Notes: a model not told the origin generated them from the letters alone. Counted from the first letter of the stretch, positions 31,401 through 45,617 are shown. The stretch: 64,000 bases of DNA from Viscum album (GCA_963277665.1 OY728128.1:1864786988-1864850987); one strand, 5' to 3'. A program made the numbers and translations.

Positions 31401-32299
31401 CTATAGATCAAGACTCAATGAATCATTCCAATACTAAATTAATGAGTTTTGGGGCTTCTATCAACTCATAAAATGATATCAATAATCATTCTTCATTGTG
31501 CACCAAAGAATGTGAAATCAGGAATCCATCATCGTCTGAATCACCGCCACTTCCATCATCACACCACCGATGTGCCATGTAGATCCATGATCTATGATAT
31601 CAGATTTTTATGCCAATAATCAGGTTTTAAATGATCAATTTATCATAATTTGTTGATTCATGGGACAAATGAAGAATTCTCATGACGAATGATGAATAGG
31701 GGGAGAGAAACACAAATAAGTCAAGAGGAATGAACCTCAATTGATGTTTGTGTCGATATAAATTCATTTCCATTAGAATTATGTTTTCGAAGATTTATCC
31801 ATTTCACACCCACCATCTCATGTATGTGTTCACTGAAGGTGAATTATACCATGCATTCCCTCTTTCCAAAGGTAGGTGGCATTCATCACTTCTTCAGTGA
31901 TGTCATCTCCTTGATTGAAATGGGGTGATGGGATGTCGGTTCATCCTTCTGTGGATTACTGCTTATAATTTTTTTTCCTGGTTTGGGTATCCCTCATAGA
32001 TTAAGTTGTTTTTCAAAAAAACTCATTCCTTGTTCCATATATTCTTAGATGCTGGTTAATTACACTTCTTTGGTCTAGAAATTCCAAGGGGTCTAGTCAA
32101 GGCAGCAACCTTCTTCTTATATAGTAGTCATGTTGGTAATCAGTTTTATTTCTGAAAGCTTGAACATCAGTCGCCTGTATTATTCCTCATAAGAGGGATT
32201 ATTAAAGACATGGAAACCTAAGTCATCCCATGTTAATCATAGAGTATCTTATGTTGGAGTCATGTATTCTATGGTATTTCTCAGGCCTCCCATGTTTAA
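31401..32299. other. Junction region between element C LTR and element F, unassigned
   Basis: No ORF or repeat match recognised. One candidate LTR terminus is GGTTAATTACA ending at 32064 (minus strand TGTAATTAACC), but without the other end of element C there is no target duplication to test it. Confidence 0.4.
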
Positions 32300-35200
32300 C
32301 ATGGGGTAGGTCATGGGTTTAACATCTAGCTAAGAAGGAGGGTTGAGTTTAATATCTTGTGAAGATGGAAGAGACTGATCGGAACACTTGTGAAGCTAGA
32401 TCTGATAGGTACATCCCTATGAGGGAGCACCATGAAGTTTGAATATATGGTTGGATCAAAACACCCTATGAGGGTAGAATGGAGAGTGGTGTGTCATATG
32501 AAGGGAAGGTTTCATACCATAAAGGTTGATCTAGGCACCATTGAGGGTGGATCAGGGAGGTGCACCCCTAGAAGGGGGAACTAAAGTTTACCTTTGGTTG
32601 GGATTGAACCTCGAGGAGGCATCCTACATACACTATTTAAAAGGTAGATATCAAGACACATGTATTTTTGAATGGGTGATATGAGGATTAAGTACTGAGA
32701 CTACCCTTCAGAAGGGGATTGATCTTGGTTGGATTTTGTAGATTTTGTGGGGATTACACACAAAAATAGAATAGTTGATACTGAGATCAGTGAAGGGTTG
32801 AATGGGGATTATGTGCTGAGATAACCCATAAAAATTGTTATCTAAACACCACTGAGGGTGGATTAGGGAGGTTCTCCCTTAAAAGGGGGCACCTAATTTT
32901 AACTTTGGTTGGGATTTAACCTCAAGGAGGATTCCTACATACCCTGTTTATAAGATAGGTATCAAAACCCATGTATTTTTTTTGGATGGAGTATGGTGTC
33001 TTTAACACTACTAACCACTATACATAGGTGATTCATGCTTGGTGTGAGAAACCAGAGGAAGCAGTAGACCTAAAAGACGTGTCACGGAAGGTGCGTGCAT
33101 AAGAGATGGTGTGGGTATTACGCATGGAATATGTATGTGTTGAAAAATCCAAATGGGATGGGGATGGGGTGTTGAGAGTCCCTGATGATCATCCCTGATC
33201 TTGTCATTGAATCCATAGGTGGAAAGGGGGTGAATGAGTGATAACTCTTACAAGAAAAGATATATTCTTAAAGAAGGATGACAACACTTCCTTGTGGGCA
33301 GATATTATTCCATGAAAGGAGGATATCATTCCATATTAGGAATATATCCCTCCCATAGATATGAGTGGGCATGGAAAATGCTCGTGGTGGGGTATGCCAT
33401 GTGCATTTATTAGGGTGAGGCTAAAGTTTAATGTCATGTGATGAGGATGTTGGTTCTTGGAAATTTTACATCATTTAGATCAAACATTATGGGTTCACTC
33501 CTCAACCCTTGGACTTACATAATTGGTGATCTTTAACCCTTGGTGAAGGAAAGGCACCAGAAATTCCAAATAGGAGTGGGGTGGAGGATTGATAAATTGT
33601 GGAGTCCAGGTTATCATGGCTTTTCCAAAAAGAAAGATCTATTATTTTACCTATTCCAAAAATCAATAATTAAGGAAATTAAACATGGGAAACCACATGA
33701 GGGACCATAAAATCACTACGCACAAGACTGTAGAGATGTACAGAGGAGTTGTGCACAATAGCGTCTCAAACATGGTGTTTTGTGGTAAAGAAAATCCATG
33801 GATCCAAAGGGACGATGTGCATACAAGATTGTAGTATTTCACGCAAAAGGAAGGGGATGAGAAGAAGAGGTGATGAACAAGGGAAAGTTTTTCAGGTTGG
33901 TATCTTGTGTGCACTTGCCTTAGGATAAAAAGAAATGGGTGAGGGTCAGTACCTTATGGGCCACACAAAGTGGGACCCATAGGGTACCTTTCCAGGATGA
34001 TCCTTTACCTTGAGGGATCCATAGCTAGTGTGCTATCCTGGAAGAGATGTTCTTGCACATGTGAGATTGACAGTTCAACATCCAGATAGTAACCCAAAAG
34101 AAAGGGGGTGTCCTTCTATTTATAGAAAAATATTTTGTGGTGGTATGTAATATATATAGTGTGTAAGTGGACATTTTACATTGCATTGGGTGGGTAGGAA
34201 CCTTATGTGTGGGCCGGTCTTTTGTGCGTCGGATTTTCCACTTTCATTCATTTGACATGGATGTTTTCAGGTGTCTGGGGAAAAAGATCATACCTTTATG
34301 TCACATTTTTAATGTAAGGATCTTGTGTGCAACTTTATATCATGTGTGAAGGTTCTTAATCTTGAGCACATCACCCTAGGTCTTCTCAAGAATGTTCTAT
34401 TATTTCAAAGGGTGTCTTTACTTTTCATAAAGATGATTGTTTATGGTCTCATGTATAATTAGGCACCAAAATATTACCACCATCAGAATCTGAGATAAGA
34501 GGGGACAAGAAGGTCAGGTTTTGAGGGAAAATACAAAGAATATGATTCATTTTGGATGGTGTGCACAAAATATGATTAGTGGTGTTAAAACTACTTTATG
34601 TGCACATGGAAGACCTAGTCCATGCCTATAAATAATTAGGGGGCCTCGGAATATTACTTTGACTTTCGTAAGATAATCACTTTTTCTATCATGAATATAA
34701 TTTTTTGATTTCTACATAGATACCCATAATTCAGTCAGTGCTTTACACACAACTGTTGAATCTTCCATGCTTCAAAATTGTTTGGGGTTTTCACAGTCAT
34801 TGTTCAATATTTCACGCAATCCATCATTTTGTGAACTAGCCCTCAACCTATCATGAATCAACCTTAGTTTCTTAGAAACTCAATCAATATGGTAGACTAA
34901 AAAACTACTTCTAAGAGGAAATATTCTATAAATGAAGAGTATAGATGTCTAGTAATCCCCAAATACATCATTCTAGAAGTGTGTTCTTAGAAAATCAGAT
35001 GGTTTTGGGTATACTGACACAACCTTAGAAAGATTATCTACTGAGTAACTATCTACTACTATGGAATTTTGGGATAGTGGATGAAGTGTCCATTCTAGGT
35101 TTTCAAATTGATTCACTTCAGTCGTGGGTCACACACAAAGATAGCCTCTAGCGGTTCAATATCACTATTAATAGCCATGATACTAGGGAGATTTGATATA

Positions 35201-35400
35201 TAGTGGTCTATGTTATGAACATAAAGACCAACATGATCCTAAGATATGATCCAGTTCCTGAGTAATCCCCTACCCACTATGTGAGAACGTTTGAAATTAG
35301 TATAATAGATGAAATTGTGGGAAGGAGGAAGGGCTAAAACATGAGGTCTAGGGGTAACTTCAAAATTTAATGGGAATGGTCATACTGGGTACACCACACA
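32300..35400. repeat. Element F: repeat-rich non-coding part, possibly including its 3' LTR
   Basis: No gene seen. The blocks at 32525-32670 and 32835-32980 are diverged direct repeats about 310 bases apart; both hold CACC-TGAGGGTGGATYAGGGAGG, TTGGTTGGGATT-AACCTC and CATGTATTTTT. A phrase near 33040 (ATGCTTGGTGTGAGAAA) resembles the start of the 1.3-kb units found at 40.6 kb and beyond. A second pair, ATAATTAGG...ATATTAC, is at about 34452 and 34630. Assignment to F is by repeat similarity and position only. Confidence 0.45.
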
Positions 35401-35401
35401 T

Positions 35402-38400
35402 GTGAGGAGTTCAAAGAAGAGGGACAGCAAATCAGGATGTTTGAAACTATATGCAAATCACAATTCCTCATCTATCGTCAATAAGAAATTGTACAAAGGT
35501 TATTCCATTGGTGGTCTCCTAACACAAATACATTCCACATCCACAATAGTGAGTTCAATATTAGTCATTGGGGAATTAATTTCATAGGGTTAATTCCTCT
35601 AGAGGAACTTGAGTCTGATGAGTTCCTACCAATAGAGAATATCTTTATGGATAGACCACAAACCCCAATCATGATAAGGCATCTCTTAGATGGGGTGAAT
35701 GAGAAGATGAAGATAAACTATGTCCTAAATGACATCCCCTACCCAGTATGGTTCATCCTGTTCTTCAATACATATAAGAAGGTGAGTATGCTAGGAAAAG
35801 CAAAGTAGTTCCCGAACACATCATAGAGGTGCAAAGAAAAATCATATTGGGTGGTCCTAGAGGTAGGATAATATCATATGTGGGGGCTTAAAATTGATGA
35901 GATATGGGACCCATGGATACGAAATGCTACCATTCTCACTGTCTTCCGGAGTGGGTGGATATTACTAGTGAGGGAAAGAAGGATGGGGGTCCTCTTGGGG
36001 ACTCTGGTGATGGTCGAGATCATGGAATCTCATAACAATGTCAACATGGGATTGCCTATCCTTGAAAGAATTTATAGTATTCTAGGACACATCTCGAGGG
36101 GAGGCATGCCCAAGAGAATATGTGGACCATTCTAGTTTTTGAATGGCTAGATTGTAGGCCATCTTTTTTAGTATGTCTTTCTAAATGCCATTTATCCTCT
36201 AAGAAATAGTTTATAGCCATCCCTCTTGAATATTTTAGGGGTCCGACCACTGACACTCAATGATGAATGGTTTCTTCTTTAGATATATAATCAAATAAAT
36301 TTCAATTTCATCCCATTATATATTTATATTGATCAAATAGTTTATGGAATGTGGGGTTTACTGGAGTAGATATAATACTTGTAGAGCATTAGGGGAGGTG
36401 TGCGAGTGACCCAGATTGATGGCAATGTCCTTTGTGGACCATATGTTCCATCCCTCTTTTCCTGATAGTTTAGATTCCTTTAGTAATTATCAAAGAAGGT
36501 GTATACAGAGTCTCGTGAAGAGTTTCACCCCTACATCCTTCATCAATTGTGGTATATGTTTATGACCGCTAGCTTTGAAGAGATGATCCCACTTCCCCTA
36601 TAGATGTTGATGATGGCCTATCACCAGAATATTCTAAGCACTGGGTGGATGCCTACACAGAGGTGATATTTCAAAGATTCATTCAACAGATCATGGTAGT
36701 AGAGCTAGGGTAGCAGGAAAGTGGGTGTGCTTCCATGCAAGGGGAGATACAGGAGGAAAACTAGGCAGCAGGGACAACACGAGCAAGAACATCAGTGGTA
36801 GGGACATCATAATATTTGGCCACTCCTCCGCATTCTAAGTAGGGGTGGTCCTAAAGGTGACCTTTATTACCAACTAGAGAATCTCCTATGAAGAAAATAA
36901 GGTATTTTCTATAGCCAATTGTAGAATCTATTTTCCTGACCCTATTGTTTTCTCGGAGGATGTTATGACAATAAATGTCAACTAAGGACCTATGGTGAAG
37001 ACTAACGCATACTGGGTTTGATCTTCTAGATGCCATGCACATTCAGGTGGTGGATAGGGTGGACTTTCACCAGAATCATTTGTACCTAACATACATGGAT
37101 GTCTATGCATGCTAATAGGGAAATATGAATAACCACATCTCCTGGTAAAATTGATGCTCGTTCAAGATCATGATCTAGAAGATATGCTACCCAAGGATGA
37201 TAGCGATGATGAATAAGAAGAATGATAAGAAGAAGAATAAGAAAGATAGGATGAGGAAGAAGTGGAAGTATAAGAAGAAGAAGAGTAATAGGATGAAAAT
37301 ATCAGTGTTGGGAAAACCCTAGAGATAATGGATTAACAAGGGATTCCCCAAGATGGCGGTGAGATTATAGGCTCTAATGGGGGGCTTGATGAACATCTCA
37401 AAGTAATTATTAAATTATATCTCCCTTGGTTCATTACCTTTTAAAAACATTGATCTAATAACTCGGACTTGTCTTATATAGGAACACATCAGTGTTGATC
37501 AAGTGTATCCCACTATAGAAGGTGAGAACATACTAATGGATGTGGAGGGACATACCCCTTAGCCTATATCTAGAGTTGGGACAAGCAATGAGTCAGTTGT
37601 GGCTGAGGCGGCTAGTGGTGAGCCAGCCGAGGGGGGAAAGGTGACCACCATAGAATCCCAAGATACTCCCTTTTCCATACGGATCTAGTGTAGATCATCA
37701 AATTAACGAGTGTTGAGGGGTCTCTCGTGGTGGAATTTCCTATGGTGACTCAAGAACTTGATTTGGCTACACTTATCTCTCATAAGTTTCTTCCTTCACA
37801 TACCCATATCAATTATCTGAGGATCAGGCTAACTGAGGTGCCTTATTCCATGTAGTGATTGTAAGACTATAGTCCTGGAAGACTAAAGGGTATGGTACAT
37901 ATGTGGGAGCTCTTCCCAAGACTGCATAAATCCATGAGGGGCCGATCATTCAAGATGATCTGGCCTTGGTGATAGGTAGTAATGAGGTTGCATCCATGGG
38001 TGATGCCAGCAACAGGGTAGTTGAAGATGGAAGAGGGCCTTATGTGGAAGAAATGAGTAAAGATGGAAATCCCCATGTTATAGAGCCTATCCCTTTAGAA
38101 AGGATATTGAAGGAAGACCATGTTGTTGAACTTCTAGTTGTTTTCCCTGAATATGAACCTTAAACCCTTGAGGAGTTGGATGATTTTGATCCTAATGCAA
38201 CCAAGGAGAGTCTCATGACCCAAAACAAGTCATTTAAATTCATAAATCACTTACTCAAGGCCTCATAGGAATAATTAGTTAGTCGAATGGGGTGACTATG
38301 CACCTAGATGCACTATCTTTTGTGCCAGAGTGGCAGATGTTCACAACCTTCATGTGTTTATTCATGATTGTCTAGCTGTGAAGATGTGGGAAATAATCTG

Positions 38401-38787
38401 ACAATTGGATGCTACTTAGTTCCAAAAGATGATTGGAAACATCCAAAATCATTAGGAGGTTGAATAAGATATCCATCACCTAGACTAATAGAAAAAAAAC
38501 ATTTTTCCTTTGTCATCGATCAATCAGAACTCATTATACGACTAAAGGTCCAACTGATGGATGCCTAGGAGCAACTAAAGTAGGTGATCCATCAAGTGGA
38601 TGACCTCCGAGTAGAACATGATTGGGAATGGATTAGGGATGATGATATTTACTCTATGTTTATTGATAAATATAGGGAACTTAGGTGGAATAAGCAGAAT
38701 CTGGAGGTCACGCGTTGGAAGGTGGAAGAGATGAACCATTCCATCGAAGGGGTACACCATAAAGGCTATGATTTTCCAAACTTATGA
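35402..38787 (+). pseudogene. Decayed plus-strand ORF, antisense to element F
   Basis: A 3.4-kb stretch with protein-like sequence in changing frames. Examples are EELESDEFLPIENIFMDRPQ (35590), GLPILERIYSILGHISRGGM (36050), FHPYILHQLWYMFMTASFEE (36520), an Asp/Glu-rich stretch full of stops (37190-37300), VTQELDLATLISHKFLPSHT (37740), 65 open codons at 37966-38160, and a Glu/Arg/Lys-rich, probably coiled-coil tail ending at 38787 (YRELRWNKQNLEVTRWKVEE). I do not recognise a family. Known: several Tat/Ogre elements carry an extra ORF, sometimes antisense, between integrase and the 3' LTR; position and strand fit. An alternative is a captured gene fragment. Confidence 0.5.
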
Positions 38788-38929
38788 AATGTACTTGGTT
38801 TCTTAGATTCTTTGAATTGTGTGCATGGACAAATTCTTAATTTCTTTAATTACCACATCATAATCATATCTTGTATAAGATTTTCATATAATCATCAAAT
38901 ACTTGGGGTCTACTATTGTTGACTGACCA

Positions 38930-40540
38930 CCTAGAGTGATCAGGTTAAGAGATGTTGTTGATAGAGAATAGGGTTCTTGGAGTAGCCAATTTTCCTTTCT
39001 TAATGAGCTCTAGTGCACAAATAAGATAATGCGAGGGGCATTGGAATCTATCCAGACAAAGGTAAGTGATAAGTCTGAATCATGACACCTAAAAATTTAG
39101 AACATAGTGGAAGAAGCATCGCAACATATGATAAATGTTGACCATGTTAGAAACACATTATCTGTATTTCTTTTCTTGAAATATGGGAAATAAATAAGGT
39201 TCGACTGCTGATAGTGTTTGAAACATAGAACCTGTCTTGAATTTCCACCCAATGTCTTCTGGATCATTGTCCTATGATGGTAGGTGAGATGAAGTGGCAT
39301 GGAACCAAGCCATTAGAGGGTCACTTCGAATTTGAAAGAGGATGAGGATCCAAATAAGGGTAACATAAACCGTGTGGTGGAGTGATGGGATTATCAAATA
39401 GCTTTCAACACTCCTGGAATTATACCAATGTGGAATAAATCACATTGGTGTAGGTGCATTAGTCTTAATAATGATCAAACCTATCTTCTAAGGTAGTGTC
39501 ACTTTGGATGTTGCATGATAGCTAGAAATGTTAACAATGTGGTGGATGACCAGCACTGTGGGAGAGGACCTCTCGGGTGAGGGCCTGGGATGATTTTTAG
39601 TTTCATGTCATGCTAGTGCGGACGATGAACACGTAGTTTAACATCATACAGTGGGGACAATCCACAGAATAGTTTAGCATCCTATGACCATGATATGTCT
39701 TTAAGTTTAACATTGTGTCACATGGCCCAGAATATCTATTCATAGAATGCTTTCATGGCATGTAAGAGATAAACCCAGTGTGAATGAGGGTCTTAGAGGA
39801 CCATGTGTTGTACACAAACATTAAGATTAACAAAGGTAAAATGGATGAAAAGGGATAATGATCATGTGTCTGAGCCCAAAGAGAAAATATTCAGGCATCA
39901 CTATGTATCCTATAAGGATTGGAATCTATCCGTAAATAGTTCCGAAATGGAGCATGGTAGAAGACCAGTGCTCGAGGTGGCATATTCTCAGGTGAGGATA
40001 TCATGGTGGTGCTAAGTAGTTTAAAGTCATATTGCTTGGACCGGATGGTTCTTAGTATATGGTTATATAATTTGGATCAAATTTGCATACTGTTTAAAGT
40101 TAGGAGGCTTGGACTATAAGGGATTCAAATAGTTTAAGTTCACAATTCTTGGACCTACTGCAAATAGCTTAAGGTTATGTTGTATGGACCATAGGGGAAG
40201 AGGATTCTAAAAGATGTGTATATTATGGTGTTATGGAAAACCTGATGTGAATGATGATCAGGGAGGCCCCACACCACATGAAATTCTGGCCAAGAGGCTG
40301 AAAATATGAATATATAGTTTGTCCCAAACATAAAATGTTTGGGTGTCACTACATGTCCCATCAGGATGGGAATCAAGAAATACATGGTTCTTGATTGAGG
40401 GTGAGTATCTTTTATGGATATATGCAGTGTGGTGAAGTGGCAAACCTGATGCGAATGTGAACCAAGTAAATCCCAATTACACATAACATATTCCTGAGAG
40501 TACCATGGTGAGGCTCTTAGTTTATGGTAATAGAGTTTTT
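38930..40540. repeat. Element F tandem unit W (most diverged)
   Basis: Shares phrases in order with the units to its right: GTGTTTGAAACATAGAACCTGTCT (39215), GGTAGGTGAGAT, GAGGGTCAC, CATCACTATGTATCCTATAAGGATTGG (39885), GGTGTCACTACATGTCCCAT...GGATGGGAATCAAG (40340) and CCTGATGCGAATGTGAACC. It is longer than the other units and partly rearranged. No gene seen. Confidence 0.6.
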
Positions 40541-41785
40541 ACCTAGAAGGATTGTATATCTCCTATATGTGGGTACAAAACTTACCAAAACCCCTAAACC
40601 CATGTGATCCATGCTCGGTGTGGGAGGAAAGGTGTGAGGTTAGGTTTTCCCTATGACATATAGAATTGTGCAACTAGGGAAAGGAAATTTTTATCTAAGA
40701 ATAACATGGAAATACTTACATTCTCGATCAACATGCAAAGATTCACATAGGGGAAACACATGTGGTGTTAGTGTTCCACTAAAACATAAGAAGGTGGAAA
40801 ATGTGAATCACAACATCTGATATCTGGAACACAATGAAGGTGGTGTGACTATAGAGGTTAACATTTTACCATGTTCAAAACACAACAACCATATCATGTT
40901 ACCAAAAATGAGTACAAAAAAATGACGGTTGGTTTTTTACTATGTTCAAAACATAAGACCTATCTCAAAATGTCATCTGATGTATTCCATGGTGTTATCC
41001 CAAAATGGTTGGTGAGCCAAAATGATGTGAGACCAAACAATTAGGGGGGTCCCATCAAACATGGAAGAGTATGGGTATCCAAATAATGGGATTTTCAAAT
41101 CATGGTGATCGATTAAGGGAATGTCAATGTAGAATCTAGCACTCTATTTTCTACACCACGGTGCTTCAAGCACGTCGGTGGGGATTATCAAAAGGAAAAT
41201 TCATATCTGTCCTTAGAAATTGGGTCTTATAAAAGGGGAAACAAACCCAATCAGAACTTAGGGTAGAGGTCCCTAGCGTTTCAAGTAGCTCAATATCATC
41301 TTTCATGGACCATTAAAGAGAATAAGTATTAATAATACTGAGGATAGACCCAATGAAAAAATGTATAGGTGTCGCTACATATCTCATAAAGATGTGAATC
41401 AAGACACACGTAGATATAGAAGTATATGCAGTTTCATGAAATAAATTAAGGATGAATAATTCTATGCAGTATATTATCATGCAACTAGGACAATGCAACA
41501 CAATTTAATGTCATGATGCAGGGACAAGGGGAACTTTCCTTTAAAGTTCATGCATAAAGGACCATCAATATTGTTTAGTTTAATTCCTTGAAGCTAGGAT
41601 AAATTTGGTTCTGAGTTTAAGGTCACCAAATTCATGCCATAGAGATGGGTATCCTAGACAGATATGCATAGCATGGAGTGACAAACCCGATGTGAAAAGG
41701 CCTTAGAGGTCCAATTATAGACAACATATTCCCAAGAGAACCATGAAAAAGATCTTAGTTTAAGTTCATTGAGTTTAGACCAAGA
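40541..41785. repeat. Element F tandem unit X
   Basis: A unit of 1245 bases from the phrase AAGGATTGTATATCTCCTATATGTGGG to the same phrase at about 41785. Inside: GATCCATGCTCGGTGTGGGA, GTTCCACTAAAACATA, ACATCTGATATCTGGAACACAATG, GTTCAAAACACAACAACCATATCATGTTACC, GGGGGGTCCCATC and GGTGTCGCTACATATCTCATAAAGAT. No ORF of note. Confidence 0.75.
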
Positions 41786-41805
41786 AGGACTATATTTCTC
41801 CTCTA
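41786..41805. repeat. Start of element F tandem unit Y, cut by element E
   Basis: AAGGACTATATTTCTCCTCTA, the opening phrase of a unit. The rest of unit Y resumes at 53705 after element E. The last five bases (41801-41805, CTCTA) are the left target duplication of E. Confidence 0.85.
41801..41805. repeat. Target-site duplication of element E, left copy (CTCTA)
   Basis: CTCTA before TGTAACACCC, repeated at 53705-53709 after the right LTR. Confidence 0.92.
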
Positions 41806-44800
41806 TGTAACACCCTAATCTTCTATGGTATACTTCTTTTAAAATAATTCAATAGCTTACGTTGTACGTAACCCTATGTTCAAGCACACCACAACCTATC
41901 AAAGTAACCATTTAAAAAGTAGTTATGAATAGTATTATCTACATTTTGAAATTTAATAAACTTTATTTTTAAAATAGACTTCATTTTTGAATTTGTAATA
42001 TCAAAATTATCTTCGTGTGATATTTTTTAAATTTTCTAAAAAGTTTCAATTTTTGATAAATAGTGAAAAATACAGAATTTTAATTCAAAACTGCCTTTTC
42101 ATTTTATTTATTTATATAGTTAGATTATATTTTTAATAGGTTTTAAAGTTTAATTAGATTAATATTTTATCATTTAATCCAATTATGGACATTGTAAGTA
42201 ATTTTACATTTAAATTGTACATAAACATATGTCAATCTTTTGATAGTTTTTACTTCTTAAAAACCCGCTTTCGGGTTTTGACAACTGGAATTAATTTTAA
42301 ATTAATTATTGCATCTTCGGTGTTTTAATTTTTGAAAAATGGGTTCCAAATTTTGAACCAAAAGGTCCAATTGTGTCAATAGTACCATTTTTTGGACATT
42401 ATGAATAGTAACTTCAGTAATTATTTTTATTTACAATGGTTAAAGGGTAAATATGGTAAATAAGGGTAAAAAATAACATTATAATAATATTAAACTACCC
42501 TAACACATTCAATAATCTTATTTTATGATATATGTCCGTATTTGGGCATCCATGGGTCTATTTTGGGACCCCATGTAGCCACTTGGGTGTGATAATGACA
42601 TGTTATAAGAATTAATTTAAAGTAAAGTGAAATATAACATAAACATTTATCTTTTACAAAAAAAATTAATATAGGATTATATAACTAATATATTTGACTA
42701 TAAATATTAATTATAAATGTAAAAATATTTTCTAAATAATGGAATTTTATTTATAATTTTTAAACATTAAGTAAATAAATTTATTTATGACACAATGATG
42801 ATGTAGGGATTACCATATTAATAAAAGATTCAAATAAATGATATTATAAATATTAAAATAAATGTAATTTGAACATTTTGATATTATCCAAAATAAATTA
42901 GATTATATTGACATATTATCTTTGAGTCAATTCCTTTGGATAGAAGTAATCAAGTTGTTATGACTTTAACAAAAATTAATTACAAAATAGTTTCAAATTG
43001 ACATAAATGAGTTTTTAAAACAAATATTATTTTATTAAATGATATAATAGTCCTTAAAGTCTAAGTTTATGAAAAATAACTTATATAATGTTACAAATTT
43101 CATTAAGGATCCACTTTTGGTTCTCTTAGAAATTTATAGTAACTATAGAAACTATATATTATGAAAATACAAGAAGCCATGTTACGAGTTATTGTTTTTA
43201 ACTAAGGGTTAAAGCTAAAAGATAAGGTAAATTTTGTGACCTAAACTTATCTAAAAACTATTTTTTGTGAGGATTTCTACCCATTATAATCTTATCCTAG
43301 AAATATAATACTCTTAAACAATTATAATTCTAAAATCATATTATAATGAAATAATATTTCAAGACTTTCCAAAAGTGCCCCACTCCCTCTTATAAAAGGC
43401 CACCACCTCTACCCACTTACTCACAACTCTCAAGACCATTGGATCCTAAAAAATCTGTTAAAATAATATCCCAACATCCTTACCTTCATAATGTAAACCT
43501 TGCCTTAGGAATAAGGTAATTCATGAAAGCCTTTTCGCTCAAATCAAATAAAGTTACCTGATTTAGATGTAACGCCTTCTCTCAAGTTTTTTTCCTTTAT
43601 TTTCCTTATCCACTCCCTATGCTCTTTTTATTTTACGACTACATAAAAAACCAGTATACTAAATATACTAGGATTTTTTATGAGAATTATTCTAACCACA
43701 CTAACACACACCTCCATATAATGGATACGAACATACTGTTTCTGCGTACGGAGATCTAATCCCTCACGAAACGATGATTGTTAAATTTCCACATACCACC
43801 TCTCATGGTGGCCATTATGATGGAAATATATTTATATATGATATATATTATATTTATGTTGTCTCTATTCATCTATAATTTTTATTTACAACATACCTTT
43901 ATGATTTCCATAATGTGTAAATACGATAATCTCATTTGAGGAAGTGTGGACTACCACCCCCTCAATGTGATATGAATCATTCATGTAATACAAGTAACGT
44001 ATAAATGATGGTGTTAATTAACTTAGGTAACATATATAACATAGATACTATACTTTAATTATTACATACCTATGTATCATTTAGTTTTCATTCCTTTGAT
44101 ATGACAAATAAATGAAAGTGGCGTTCATGCGTACGTAAGACCTACCATCTCCATGAATGGTGCATTTTATTTATAATATATAAATGTTTTGGAAAATTAT
44201 AAATACATATATACTGGATATATATGATATTTAAATCATAAATAATATTCTGGAGGAAATGGACTTAAGACAACATGGATAATTTACATCAAAACAAGTT
44301 CATTTTCTACTCAAGTACAGAACATCAACAAAATGTCCGATATAAACTTAAATAATTAAGTTATTGTTATAACATGGTAATAAACGATATAAAATGAATA
44401 ATAAACTTTAAAAGGGTTCTAAAACAAGTATAAATTAACTTAATTTTATTATTCAGGAAGAACATGGAACATACGTGGCGATTTGGACTCATGGTAAGGG
44501 ATTTCATCTAAATTTTATTTCATTGAGGCAAATTGTAATGTTAGTCACCTAGTTATGTTATATGATGTATATTTTAACTTTTGACTTGTTATCATTAATA
44601 TCATCATTTTCATGATATTATATTATTTCTTAAATGGTAATTATTAATAGATCCATATTACTCATTCAATATGGTTATTTGATAAGTCATATTATTTATT
44701 TTGGTTATTCAATATGAGAAATAATTTAGACTAGCAATGATGGGTGGATCCCAAACATTATATACCTCCTTAATTCATCGACGGGTTCTTATGAGACGAG

Positions 44801-45391
44801 TAAGTTGAAAAAATGGGTTTATACCCTAATTTTTAAATCGTCCTGTGAAAGGTCTTAATGGTAACAGTTTTTTATGTGCCTGAGACATGGCATCCTTAAA
44901 TAAAGTATTTCCCTCATTTAATTTAAATATTAATTAATCCATGATATTTTTCATTGACATATCTATGGAATTAGTTCATTCTCAATTTTTTGATTTATGT
45001 TATATGTTTCAGTTCCTTACGTTCCATATTATTTACACCTTATCTAGTTTTGTAAATGGAAAGTGTTCTCAAATATTTACCTTTCCATATAGATTTATTA
45101 TTTCTTCCCTTGTACTTACCATTTCTGAGCATTAGATCTCACCCTTATTATGTTTCTCTCTCCAGGTTATGAAGAAGAGAAATTTGATTAAACTTTAAAG
45201 GATGCAGTTTATTTCAATTATTGTATTGAATTCTTCTTTTTCTTTTAAAATTTATTTTGGGTATCATGTATGTAATCTTGATTTCCAATACTAATAAACT
45301 ATACATTACTTCACTACTTGTTTACTTGTAATAATTCCAATGAAATGTAATAAAGTGTTGACTTCTTGTTATCTAAGTTCGGGGTGTTACA
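41806..45391 (+). repeat. 5' LTR of element E (3586 bp)
   Basis: Begins TGTAACACCC and ends GGGGTGTTACA. A TATA-like CTTATAAAAGG lies at 43389-43399 in a pyrimidine-rich context. No gene in it. Confidence 0.93.
43389..43399 (+). promoter_or_regulatory. Putative TATA box of the element E 5' LTR
   Basis: CTTATAAAAGG, about 1.58 kb into the LTR. The position and flanks match the box in element A's LTRs. The other E LTR has CTTATAAATGG at 51699-51709. Confidence 0.5.
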
Positions 45392-45393
45392 TT

Positions 45394-45405
45394 TTTTATT
45401 AGAGG
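45394..45405 (+). other. Degenerate primer-binding site of element E
   Basis: TTTTATTAGAGG just inside the LTR end, the tRNA-Met site with three changes. Confidence 0.7.
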
Positions 45406-45617
45406 AAGTTTAGAAACAACCTTGGAAACTATATTTAGATAACATATATTAGGGAACATACCCTATGTTATCTTTAGGGATACAATTATGATAATTCACA
45501 CAAAGTAACAAAAGTTTATGATTTATGATGCATAAATTTTTAATTTATGTTGAGTGTTTTACTATATTTGAAACTTGTAATTTTATTATCTATTTCAATA
45601 TATATAATTATATAGAA

